A stretch of 5,883 nt of DNA from contig DASRZQ010000236.1 in assembly GCA_035686205.1 (NCBI GenBank), positions 1 to 5,883 on the forward strand, read 5' to 3'. This stretch comes from CAIWTU01 sp035686205 (lineage in GTDB: Bacteria > Desulfobacterota > Desulfuromonadia > Geobacterales > Geobacteraceae). The notes under the pieces are model-generated. The model was not told the DNA's origin. It worked only from the letters and a program-made list of their open reading frames with translations, and ran no database searches. Shown piece after piece: positions 1 through 5,882 of this stretch (position 1 is its first letter; each line of letters begins with the position of its first letter). Both the position numbers and the translations under genes were made by a program.

Positions 1-1
1 C

Positions 2-496
2 GGAAAGACGTTTACGCAATCCGGTTTTGGCGATGTAACCATGCGGCTGAAAATCAATCTCTGGGGCGACGACGGAGGAAAGACCGCCTTTGCCCTCCTG
101 CCTCTCATAAAATTTCCCAGCAACACCGATCATCTCGGCAATAATTCAGTGGAGGGCGGCGTGATATTTCCTTTGGCCGTAAAGCTGCCGGCAGGCTGGG
201 ACATGGGCATGGAAACGGCAATCTTTGCCCTGCGTAACGCGAATTTCCACGGCTATCACAACGATTTCGTCAACACGGTGACATTTGGCCACGACCTTTT
301 CGGCAAGCTTGGAGGTTACGCGGAGTTCTTCAGCGATGTCAGCACGGAGAGCGGTTCGAACTGGGTGGGGACCGTGGACGTAGGGCTTACTTACGATGTG
401 ACGGAAAACACGCAACTGGACTGTGGCGTGAATATTGGCGTTACGCGTTCCGCAGACGATTTTAACCCTTTTATCGGAATGACCGTGAGGTTCTGA
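2..496 (+). CDS. Outer-membrane transporter, Phenol_MetA_deg-like (3' part only)
   Basis: The reading frame is open from base 2 to a TGA at 494-496, so the gene enters from the left edge and the ATG at 41 is internal. About 164 C-terminal residues are visible. They show alternating polar/hydrophobic strands typical of a beta-barrel, begin with GFGDVTMRLKINLWG, and contain LLPLIKFPSNTDHLG. The protein ends in a strand finishing with phenylalanine (GMTVRF), the usual outer-membrane insertion signal. This pattern matches the family annotated as 'transporter' or 'putative MetA-pathway of phenol degradation' (PF13557), whose substrates are mostly unknown. No signal peptide is visible because the 5' end is missing. 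It converges on the 76-aa gene to its right. The barrel assignment is fairly secure; the family is from pattern recognition and the substrate cannot be told. Confidence 0.75.
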   Translation, partial: GKTFTQSGFGDVTMRLKINLWGDDGGKTAFALLPLIKFPSNTDHLGNNSVEGGVIFPLAVKLPAGWDMGMETAIFALRNANFHGYHNDFVNTVTFGHDLFGKLGGYAEFFSDVSTESGSNWVGTVDVGLTYDVTENTQLDCGVNIGVTRSADDFNPFIGMTVRF

Positions 497-688
497 TAGG
501 TCGAATCGATTTGCATCGTCGGCTCGGATTTTTTCAAGTAAATTGCACTGAATAACAGAACTATAAATTGCATTTCGTCAAAGAGAAAGATGTTCCTGCC
601 ATTGCCCATGACCGTCCTGTATGGGAAGCCAAGCATTGTAAGGAGCGAACTCTCTCTGCATGTTTGAAGCAGCGTAAAAGGATGACTC
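497..688. other. Convergent intergenic gap, no gene seen
   Basis: This gap separates the + strand barrel gene from the - strand 76-aa gene. I see no ORF with a ribosome binding site and no strong hairpin followed by a T-run for either gene. Short inverted repeats occur (for example CCCAT/ATGGG at about 606-626), but none has a U-tract. Termination of both genes presumably happens here, by a signal I cannot identify. Confidence 0.5.
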
Positions 689-919
689 CTATTTTTCGCT
701 AACAAGAATCCTCCATGAGTACCCAGCGGCAAAACCACCTATGGTCCCGGCGAGGAGAAACACAAAAAGGAGGAGGCCTCCTTGGTCAGTGTCTATGAGC
801 GGCTTTCTTGCTTCCCTTCTATTTTCCTTAGCACATTCGGGCATCTCGCTCTGATCCGCCCGTCCCAGCGATGGAACTGAAAGAACGACAACGAACAACA
901 AGACAATTCTTTTCAACAT
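689..919 (-). CDS. Small riboswitch-controlled membrane protein, unknown function (76 aa)
   Basis: The start is ATG at 919, chosen because GGGAGG lies just upstream and because the ATG follows the riboswitch; the longer open frame back to 973 would run into the aptamer. The stop is TAG at 689-691. Residues 1-21 form a signal peptide or first membrane segment (MLKRIVLLFVVVLSV, possible cleavage after GRA). Residues 22-48 are a charged loop with one cysteine (C29). Residues 49-67 are a second hydrophobic segment with a glycine-rich face (GGFAAG, 61-66), followed by a short basic tail. I do not recognise the family. The topology (N-terminal hydrophobic segment, short external loop, C-terminal membrane helix) and the B12 switch would suit a CbiN-like accessory subunit of cobalt uptake or another cobalt/B12-linked small protein, but no CbiMQO partner is in the window. 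It is the last gene on its strand before a convergent gene. Coding status is well supported by the RBS, start and hydrophobic pattern; function is open. Confidence 0.72.
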   Translation of the reverse strand: MLKRIVLLFVVVLSVPSLGRADQSEMPECAKENRREARKPLIDTDQGGLLLFVFLLAGTIGGFAAGYSWRILVSEK

Positions 920-925
920 GGAAAT

Positions 926-939
926 ACCTCCCTCGAAGT
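926..939 (-). promoter_or_regulatory. RBS-sequestering hairpin of the downstream riboswitch
   Basis: In the - strand RNA, ACUUC pairs with GAGGU across a GAGG loop (5 bp including one U-G pair). This buries the ribosome binding site of the 76-aa gene, whose ATG lies 6 nt further on. The hairpin starts 3 nt after the closing strand of the aptamer's P1, where a P13-type regulatory hairpin is expected. The second riboswitch has an equivalent hairpin at 4203-4216 with two stem positions changed and pairing kept. There is no U-run after it, so translational control is more likely than termination. Confidence 0.6.
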
Positions 940-942
940 TAT

Positions 943-1102
943 CCAATGGAACGGTATTCCGGCTCAGGGCCACCTACTTACCCGCCTTCCCAGGTTTTCC
1001 CCAGTGGCTTTTTCGTCGCCTGACGGCGAAGAACGGGCTTTCGTTCCCATCACGGCTGCGGGGCAGCGGGGGATTTTCACCCCTCTTCCTCTTCTCCATT
1101 CG
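943..1102 (-). promoter_or_regulatory. Cobalamin (B12) riboswitch, copy A, upstream of the 76-aa gene
   Basis: Read on the - strand, the element contains the cobalamin aptamer landmarks in order: GAGGGGUGAAAAUCC, then GCUGCCCCGCAGCCGUGAU (the usual GNCUGNCCCGCAACUGU block), a variable P6-like arm, GCCACUGGGG, GGGAAGGCGGG, and the B12-box-like AGCCGGAAUACCG. A short P1 closes it (AAUGG near 1096-1100 with CCAUU near 945-949). The 5' boundary is 6 bases from the nrdG stop codon, leaving no room for a promoter in between. I found no good promoter in the end of nrdG either, so this switch is probably internal to the nrdDG transcript. Expected effect: adenosyl- or methylcobalamin binding lowers expression of the 76-aa protein. 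Boundaries are approximate. Confidence 0.9.
953..1089 (-). repeat. Direct repeat, riboswitch copy A (137 nt)
   Basis: This stretch matches 4229-4364 in the same orientation with three substitutions and one single-base indel, about 97% identity by hand alignment. Outside it similarity falls to the P1 strands, the ribosome binding site and the start-codon spacing. The flanking genes differ, so this is a duplicated or gene-converted regulatory module rather than a duplicated gene. Confidence 0.9.
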
Positions 1103-1108
1103 TTTGAA

Positions 1109-1684
1109 CTACCGGTCGATCTTCTGAATCTCCAGTTCATCTCCCCAAGCTGTCACCATGCGGGTCAATCCTTCAATATGCCCCTTCCGGTTCGCCCAGG
1201 GATCGAGAGTCGTGCGAAACCGGTGTCGTACGCCGCTTTTCCGCACCAGCTCCGCGCTTCTCCTTGCCGCGTTTCCACTGTCGGGTACTCCGGTGATCGC
1301 TTCGTACTCCTCAAAGGGCGCCTTGATATCCATTCCGACCCAGTCCAGCCACGGCAGACAGTCCATAAGACGGTTCGGATACGGCCCGGCAGTGTGGAGC
1401 CCCAACTTGAACCCCATTCCCCGCGCCGCCATGATCGCGTCTTGCAGTCCAGGCTGCATTGTCGGCTCTCCGCCGCTGAAGACCAGGGCATCCAGCAGGC
1501 CGCGTCGTGTAGAGAGAAATCGCAGCACTTCTTCCCAAGCTATTTCCGTTTCCCCTTTGGCGGCAAGAAGATGAGGGTTGTGGCAATAATTACAGCGCCA
1601 TGGGCACCCCTGGCAGAAGACCACCGCGGACAGATGTCCGGGAAAGTCTATCGTGCTGAAAGGCAGTAGACCTCCTATCTTCAT
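1109..1684 (-). CDS. nrdG: Anaerobic ribonucleotide reductase activating enzyme (radical SAM)
   Basis: This 191-aa protein is a radical SAM enzyme. The cluster motif is C27-PWR-C31-NY-C34 (CxxxCxxC), with an extra C24 just before it, and the SAM-binding GGEP is at residues 71-74 (VFSGGEPT). The N-terminus (KIGGLLPFSTIDFPG) is typical of the NrdG2-type activases (TIGR02495 style), and the length fits that family. It reductively cleaves S-adenosylmethionine to place the glycyl radical on NrdD, in the cytoplasm and only without oxygen. Its ATG (1682-1684) overlaps the nrdD TGA by four bases (ATGA), which indicates translational coupling and fixes the start. It is followed 6 bases after its stop by the second cobalamin riboswitch. 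The identification is strong, helped by the neighbouring nrdD. Confidence 0.93.
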   Translation of the reverse strand: MKIGGLLPFSTIDFPGHLSAVVFCQGCPWRCNYCHNPHLLAAKGETEIAWEEVLRFLSTRRGLLDALVFSGGEPTMQPGLQDAIMAARGMGFKLGLHTAGPYPNRLMDCLPWLDWVGMDIKAPFEEYEAITGVPDSGNAARRSAELVRKSGVRHRFRTTLDPWANRKGHIEGLTRMVTAWGDELEIQKIDR

Positions 1685-3900
1685 GCGGTTCCCTGTTTGG
1701 CTGCACCGCCTTGTCTGAAAAAAACCCGCTCGGCATGTTCGGCCTTTTTCCCGATATTGAACGATGCTACGGGTCTGTGATACCCCATGACTCTTGTCCA
1801 GACCTCGCAGGGCTGACGGTCCTTTTCACTCGGATGAGTTTGAGCTGTTTGCGTATCGGAATCTGCACCTATGTCCTTCCTATGCCTTTCCGGCTGTTTT
1901 TTCGCCATAAGTTCATCATCGCATTTCGGACAGAATTTATGCTCTCCGGACAGGTAACCATGTTTTGGACAGATTGAAAATGTCGGGGTAATGGTGATAT
2001 AGGGAAGGCCGAAGTTTTCCAGTGAGCGGCGCACCAGCTTCTTGCAGGCCCCGGCGCTTGATATCCGCTCGCCCATGTAGAGATGAAGTACCGTTCCTCC
2101 GGTATATTTCCGTTGCAGTTCTTCCTGTCGTTTCAGTGCTTCGAAAGGGTCGTCGGTAAATCCCACCGGCAACTGCGACGAGTTGGTATAGTATGGCATA
2201 TCCTTGGTGCCCGCCTGGATAATCTCCGGAAACCTTTTCCGGTCTTCTTTCGCGAACCGGTAGGTAGTCCCTTCCGCCGGGGTGGCTTCAAGGTTGTACA
2301 TATGCCCCGTTTCTTCTTGAAATGTGAGCATCCGGGAACGCATATGATCCAGTAACCGGCAGGCAAATGCATGTCCCCATTGCGTGGTGATATCATGCTC
2401 GTTATCCGTGAAATTTCGGATCATCTCATTTATACCGTTTACACCGATGGTGGAGAAATGATTGCGCAATGTACCCAGGTATCTTCTTGTATAGGGAAAA
2501 AGGCCGTTGTCCATATGCCGCTTGATGACCTTGCGTTTGATTTCGAGGCTGTTCCTGGCGATTTCAAGCAGCCCGTCAAGGTGAAGCATCAATGCAGATT
2601 CTTTTCCCTTATACAGGTAACCCAGACGTGCGCAGTTGATGGTCACCACGCCGATTGACCCGGTTTGTTCGGCGGAACCGAAAAGGCCGTTGCCGCGTTT
2701 CAATAATTCGCGCAAATCCAGTTGCAGGCGACAGCACATGGACCTGATCATGTTGGGTTTCAGTTCGGAATTGATGAAATTCTGGAAGTAAGGGAGCCCG
2801 TATTTCGCCGTCATCTCGAAGAGCAATTCGGTATTTTCAACTTCCCAGGGGAATTCAGCGGTTATGTTGTATGTCGGAATGGGGAAGGTGAACACTCGTC
2901 CTTTAGCGTCCCCTTCATTCATGACTTCAATGTAGGCCCGGTTGATCATATCCATTTCCTTCTGCAACTCGGCATAAGTAAATGGCATTTCCTCTCCGCC
3001 CACAATCGGAGCCTGATGTCTCAGGTCTTCGGGGCAGACCCAGTCAAAGGTCAGGTTGGTAAAAGGTGTCTGCGTGCCCCACCTGGAAGGAACGTTAAGG
3101 TTGTAGATTAATTCCTGGATGCACTGCTTAACCTCGTCGTAGGACATGTTGTCTTTACGGACGTAAGGGGCCATATAGGTATCGAAAGAACTGAACGCCT
3201 GCGCCCCCGCCCACTCATTTTGCAGTGTGCCGAGGAAATTCACGATCTGGCCTACGGCGCTTGACATGTGTTTCGGCGGGTCTGCTTCGACCTTGCCCGG
3301 AACTCCGTTCAACCCTTCGGCAAGGAGCGTGCGCAGAGACCACCCGGCGCAGTAGCCCGCGAGCATATCCAAATCATGGATATGCAGATCCGCTTCCCGG
3401 TGCGCCCTGCCGACTTCCGGCGGGTAAACATGGTTCAGCCAGTAATTTGCGATTACCTTGCCGGAAACGTTGAGAATCAGTCCTCCGAGCGAGTAGCCCT
3501 GGTTGGCGTTGGCGTTTACCCGCCAGTCCAGCTGTTCCAGATACTCGTTCACGGAGCTTGCCACGTCCACCATGGTCTTGCGGTCATTCCGAAGCTTGTG
3601 ATGCTGTTCGCGGTAAACGATATATGCGCGGGCGGTATTGAAGTGATTGGCCGAGATCAAGACCTGCTCCACGACATCCTGAATGTTCTCGATATGGGGT
3701 GGCGCATTCCGATACTTATGGTTCAACACCTTCATAACCTGCGCCGTAAGAAGGTCAGCCTCTGTATTATCATACTCACCGCTGGCTTGTCCGGCTCGCC
3801 ATATGGCGGAGCGAATTTTGGCTGAATCAAATGCAGCGATAGTTCCGTCGCGTTTTACAACGTGACTCAAATTTTCCGAATGAAACTCATTTTTCGTCAT
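1681..3900 (-). CDS. nrdD: Anaerobic (class III) ribonucleoside-triphosphate reductase
   Basis: This 739-aa glycyl radical enzyme reduces ribonucleoside triphosphates to deoxyribonucleotides without oxygen or B12. Residues about 13-100 form an ATP-cone (VVKRDGTIAAFDSAKI), the allosteric site sensing ATP/dATP. The catalytic domain follows, with candidate active-site cysteines C184 (GYCAGWSLR) and C389/C390 (SMCCRL). Near the C-terminus lie a zinc-site segment, C644-PKH ... C657-PK-C660, and the glycyl radical loop RVMGYH with G706. Between C660 and the CEVWTRVMGYHRP block is a hydrophilic linker of about 37 residues (661-697) that looks longer than in many homologues. The start at 3900 fits an AGGCAGGG site about 4 nt upstream and the beginning of the conserved region. 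It overlaps nrdG by four bases. Upstream lie a 200-nt gap, a 31-aa ORF, a cobalamin riboswitch and a strong promoter, so B12 repression is the likely regulation. All key residues are present, so the enzyme should be functional. Confidence 0.97.
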   Translation of the reverse strand: MTKNEFHSENLSHVVKRDGTIAAFDSAKIRSAIWRAGQASGEYDNTEADLLTAQVMKVLNHKYRNAPPHIENIQDVVEQVLISANHFNTARAYIVYREQHHKLRNDRKTMVDVASSVNEYLEQLDWRVNANANQGYSLGGLILNVSGKVIANYWLNHVYPPEVGRAHREADLHIHDLDMLAGYCAGWSLRTLLAEGLNGVPGKVEADPPKHMSSAVGQIVNFLGTLQNEWAGAQAFSSFDTYMAPYVRKDNMSYDEVKQCIQELIYNLNVPSRWGTQTPFTNLTFDWVCPEDLRHQAPIVGGEEMPFTYAELQKEMDMINRAYIEVMNEGDAKGRVFTFPIPTYNITAEFPWEVENTELLFEMTAKYGLPYFQNFINSELKPNMIRSMCCRLQLDLRELLKRGNGLFGSAEQTGSIGVVTINCARLGYLYKGKESALMLHLDGLLEIARNSLEIKRKVIKRHMDNGLFPYTRRYLGTLRNHFSTIGVNGINEMIRNFTDNEHDITTQWGHAFACRLLDHMRSRMLTFQEETGHMYNLEATPAEGTTYRFAKEDRKRFPEIIQAGTKDMPYYTNSSQLPVGFTDDPFEALKRQEELQRKYTGGTVLHLYMGERISSAGACKKLVRRSLENFGLPYITITPTFSICPKHGYLSGEHKFCPKCDDELMAKKQPERHRKDIGADSDTQTAQTHPSEKDRQPCEVWTRVMGYHRPVASFNIGKKAEHAERVFFRQGGAAKQGTA

Positions 3901-4100
3901 ATTCCCTGCCTTTCGTCACGCATGGCATGAGTCCAGCCTTGAAAATGTGTGGATGGTGTTTGTTTGCACCGTCCTGTCGCTGAATGGTACATTCGCCCAA
4001 AGAAGAAGGAGCGATTCTCAGGACAAAGGTTTGACGTGTTGAGGTCACCACACACGGTAAGGCGGATTGCCGCACTATGCGCTAAAGTGGATGGAGAACC
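3901..4100 (-). other. nrdD 5' leader, no convincing gene
   Basis: This is the 200-nt stretch between the 31-aa ORF stop and the nrdD start. I see no ORF with a ribosome binding site: a 62-codon frame (3887-4075) starts at GTG without one and overlaps nrdD. No hairpin followed by a U-run is visible. There is a weak inverted repeat, CGTGT/ACACG, at about 4035-4056 that surrounds GGTGACC. I do not see a clear NrdR box or FNR site. Together with the riboswitch and the 31-aa ORF it makes an nrdD leader of roughly 490 nt. Confidence 0.5.
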
Positions 4101-4196
4101 TCAGTTGTTGATGAAGATACAGCGATTAATTGTATGGTTGCTTGGGAAAAAAGACTTATACAGACAGGGAAACATGAAGAAGAAACAACTATGCAT
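4101..4196 (-). CDS. Possible 31-aa small protein or leader peptide behind riboswitch B
   Basis: ATG at 4196 sits 6 nt after GGGAGGUG, a strong ribosome binding site, and the frame runs to a stop at 4101-4103. The geometry (aptamer, 2-3 nt, hairpin hiding GAGGU, 6 nt, ATG) is the same as for the 76-aa gene. The predicted peptide is rich in Phe, Cys and Ser/Asn; it has a short aromatic stretch (residues 4-17, FFFMFPCLYKSFF) and no recognised motif. It could be a real small protein, a leader peptide coupling the riboswitch to nrdD by polarity, or the decayed start of a duplicated riboswitch-controlled gene. It shows no convincing protein similarity to the 76-aa protein. The translation signal is clear; biological reality is uncertain. 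Confidence 0.38.
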   Translation of the reverse strand: MHSCFFFMFPCLYKSFFPSNHTINRCIFINN

Positions 4197-4202
4197 GAGA
4201 GC

Positions 4203-4216
4203 ACCTCCCGCGAGAT
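4203..4216 (-). promoter_or_regulatory. RBS-sequestering hairpin of the nrdD-side riboswitch
   Basis: In the - strand RNA, AUCUC pairs with GAGGU across a GCGG loop, beginning 2 nt after the aptamer closes. It covers the ribosome binding site of the 31-aa ORF. Compared with the hairpin at 926-939, stem positions 2 and 3 change from C-G and U-G to U-G and C-G, so pairing is preserved. The loop GCGG is also complementary to CCGC in the aptamer's CCCCGCAG segment, a possible loop-loop contact of the kind known in cobalamin riboswitches. Confidence 0.6.
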
Positions 4217-4218
4217 TG

Positions 4219-4377
4219 CAAATGGACAGGTATTCCGGCTCAGGGCCACCTACTTGCCCGCCTTCCCAGGTTTTCCCCAGTGGCTTTTCATCGCCTGACG
4301 GCGAAGAACGGGCTTTCGTTCCCATCACGGCTGCGGGGCAGCGGGGGCTTTTCACCCCTCTTCCACACATCCATTCG
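4219..4377 (-). promoter_or_regulatory. Cobalamin (B12) riboswitch, copy B, in the nrdDG leader
   Basis: It has the same aptamer landmarks as copy A on the - strand: GAGGGGUGAAAAGCC, GCUGCCCCGCAGCCGUGAU, GCCACUG, GGGAAGGCGGG, and the B12-box-like AGCCGGAAUACC. P1 is closed by CGAAUGG with CCAUUUG, 7 bp with one G-U. A consensus promoter ends 18 nt upstream of P1, so the switch sits at the very 5' end of the transcript. B12 elements ahead of B12-independent ribonucleotide reductases are an established theme: cobalamin turns off the alternative enzyme when class II NrdJ can work. No terminator follows the aptamer, so control is probably translational plus polarity. Confidence 0.92.
4229..4364 (-). 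repeat. Direct repeat, riboswitch copy B (136 nt)
   Basis: This is the partner of 953-1089: three substitutions and one single-base deletion over the aligned length, same orientation, about 3.3 kb apart. All the conserved aptamer blocks are intact in both, which suggests both are under selection or were recently homogenised. Confidence 0.9.
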
Positions 4378-4395
4378 TTCAGAAAATTTGAGGTA

Positions 4396-4425
4396 ATTAT
4401 AGATGGGGTACGGAGTCTTTGTCAA
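4396..4425 (-). promoter_or_regulatory. Consensus sigma-70 promoter for the riboswitch-nrdDG transcript
   Basis: On the - strand, TTGACA (4425-4420) and TATAAT (4401-4396) are separated by 18 nt, a perfect match to both hexamers. Just upstream of the -35, around 4429-4450, lies an A/T-rich tract (AAAATTAAAAAACG) resembling an UP element. The predicted start is near 4389, about 12 nt before the first P1 base of the riboswitch. Such a strong promoter suggests constant transcription, with regulation left to the RNA. Confidence 0.85.
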
Positions 4426-4507
4426 CCAGCTAATCGTTTTTTAATTTTGATTCCACCTAAGGGCGATGCGACATCAACCTTCAAATGTAATAAGATGGGC
4501 ACTTGTC

Positions 4508-5092
4508 TTATCTTGTCAAACGGCAAGTCACGTAGAAACCACCGTCTCCATCCGTAACCGAAGACATAAATCCTACTGAACCGAGCATTCCATGAAGAAT
4601 GTGGTTATCCGTTATGTTGCACCCTTTAAGCTCCGGTTTGGACTCATGGTGCGAATTGACCTCTTCCCTGCTGAAAAAGTATTTTACGTCCAGCCGTCCC
4701 CCCTTGCGCAAAATACGTGAGACTTCGGATATTACGCGTTTTGGATCCGGGAACTGGGAAAACGTGTTTATCATGAGCACCCTGTCAACCGCCTGGTCCG
4801 GAAGGGGAATGTCTTCCGCGCCTGCATACATTATCACCACGGGAGAATTAAACTGCCGGACAACGGCTTTACGCAACATTTCTCCGGAAAAGTCCAGGGC
4901 ATAGAGACGCCCCGGCGCAATTTTTCGAGCCAATGGCTCCAACAGCCAACCGCTGCCGCAACCGATTTCCAGGACATCCTCACCACGGCGGATTGCAAGC
5001 CTGTCCAGGAGGTTGGCAGGATGAGGCCGATATCCTGCTTGGGTTTCATCCCATTTGCCGGCCTGTATATTGAAAAACTCTTTTTGATTCAC
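4508..5092 (-). CDS. Class I SAM-dependent methyltransferase, substrate unknown
   Basis: This 194-aa protein has the Methyltransf_11/UbiE-like Rossmann fold. Motif I, the SAM-binding loop, is VLEIGCGSG (residues 40-48). The acidic end of strand 2 is YALDFSGEML (64-73). A motif II-like segment is RVLMINTFSQF (104-114), and RILRKGGRLDV (126-136) is the post-motif strand. The start is GTG at 5092, supported by AGGAG 7 nt upstream and by the conserved opening KEFFNIQAGKWDE. It lies 82 nt downstream of the porin gene on the same strand and may be co-transcribed with it. Its 3' end faces the nrdDG promoter with no clear terminator between. The substrate cannot be inferred; small-molecule methylation is typical of this class, and nothing ties it specifically to B12. 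Confidence 0.88.
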   Translation of the reverse strand: MNQKEFFNIQAGKWDETQAGYRPHPANLLDRLAIRRGEDVLEIGCGSGWLLEPLARKIAPGRLYALDFSGEMLRKAVVRQFNSPVVIMYAGAEDIPLPDQAVDRVLMINTFSQFPDPKRVISEVSRILRKGGRLDVKYFFSREEVNSHHESKPELKGCNITDNHILHGMLGSVGFMSSVTDGDGGFYVTCRLTR

Positions 5093-5174
5093 TTTGAACT
5101 CCTCAATAATTCCAATAGATCCTGCTCAACCGTTGCTGGATCAGGATGACGAACCCTGACCCGCGGAGGAGGTA

Positions 5175-5882
5175 CTATCCTTTTTTTACTCGTGGCCAAG
5201 CCTTGGAGAGGTCGAATTGCAACATGACATAGCCATAATGAATGTCTCCTCCGCTGCCGGTCGCGTCCCGGAAAAAGCCTCCGGTAAAAAAGTGGTCGTA
5301 GGCGCAGAGGATCGACAGGTTATCGTTTATGGCGTACGTCAAAATGAAGTCGGTTTCTAGTCCGAGGTCCTTGCTGAAACCGTCCGGCACATCATTGGCG
5401 AGAAAATAGTGGCCTGTCGCGGTAAAATTGAGTTCCTTCGTGATGTCGATACCCCAGCCGAAGGTAAAATCCTGGATACCGCTTGCATGGGAGTCACCTA
5501 CCGTTATGCCGGAGAAATCACCGATTACGTTCATGTCGCCGAGCAGGAAATGATCGTTGTCCGGGTTGCGGAACTCCTTCCTGAACCGCGAGTCGTTCGC
5601 CGCCTCCCTGTCGCCGGAACCGAGGGCATAGCTGAGAAGGAACTGGTTTCTCCGTCCGGCCAGAGTTGACTCCACGCTCACGTCGACGTGGCCTCCATAG
5701 GCGCTGATATTGTCATTGCCACCGCTGTTCGGGTTGAACACCCTGCCGGTCTCGTAAACCGGTTCGAACTCGAAGCCGACCGGACCGAGCTTCGCCGTTC
5801 CCCTGAGCCCCCAGATGTCGCGGTGTTCCCCGCCGTGATGGTCGGTCGAGCCGGTGTCGTTCAGGCCGTAAGCCTCGATGGT
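5175..5882 (-). CDS. Alginate-export-type outer-membrane porin (C-terminal part only)
   Basis: The frame is open from the right edge to TAG at 5175-5177, giving about 235 C-terminal residues; the GTG at 5741 is internal. Visible segments include RDIWGLRGTAKLGPVGFEFE, then FLLSYALGSGD, FGWGIDITKELNFTATGHYF and LETDFILTYAINDNLSILCA, with alternating residues typical of barrel strands. A final strand, YVMLQFDL, is followed by a short basic tail. The GLRG...KLGP pattern and the overall style resemble the AlgE-like alginate export domain (PF13372), which in many anaerobes is found in porins with no known link to alginate. The signal peptide and N-terminal half are outside the window. The barrel call is firm; the family is moderately sure and the substrate unknown. 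Confidence 0.75.
   Translation of the reverse strand, partial: TIEAYGLNDTGSTDHHGGEHRDIWGLRGTAKLGPVGFEFEPVYETGRVFNPNSGGNDNISAYGGHVDVSVESTLAGRRNQFLLSYALGSGDREAANDSRFRKEFRNPDNDHFLLGDMNVIGDFSGITVGDSHASGIQDFTFGWGIDITKELNFTATGHYFLANDVPDGFSKDLGLETDFILTYAINDNLSILCAYDHFFTGGFFRDATGSGGDIHYGYVMLQFDLSKAWPRVKKG

Noticed and set aside
391..738. 115-codon ORF on - across the convergent gap
   Set aside because: It overlaps both the + strand barrel gene and the 76-aa gene in another frame, and its sequence has no domain-like pattern; chance ORF.
1004..1669. 221-codon + strand ORF opposite nrdG
   Set aside because: It is antisense to a clear radical SAM gene and begins inside riboswitch A; a shadow of the coding strand.
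3887..4075. 62-codon ORF just upstream of and overlapping nrdD on -
   Set aside because: It starts at GTG with no ribosome binding site, overlaps the nrdD start and has no recognisable protein pattern.
4101..4370. 89-codon reading frame running through riboswitch B
   Set aside because: Its first 58 codons are the aptamer itself; only the last 31 codons have a proper RBS and ATG, and these are listed separately.
4489..4515. Inverted repeat ATAAGA/TCTTAT at the methyltransferase 3' end, considered as a terminator
   Set aside because: The stem is only about 6 A/T-rich pairs with no U-run, too weak to call.
5100..5165. Overlapping short inverted repeats (ATCCTG/CAGGAT, TCAGG/CCTGA) between the porin and methyltransferase genes
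   Set aside because: They are short, mutually exclusive stems without a U-tract; they could be chance and do not support a terminator or operator call.
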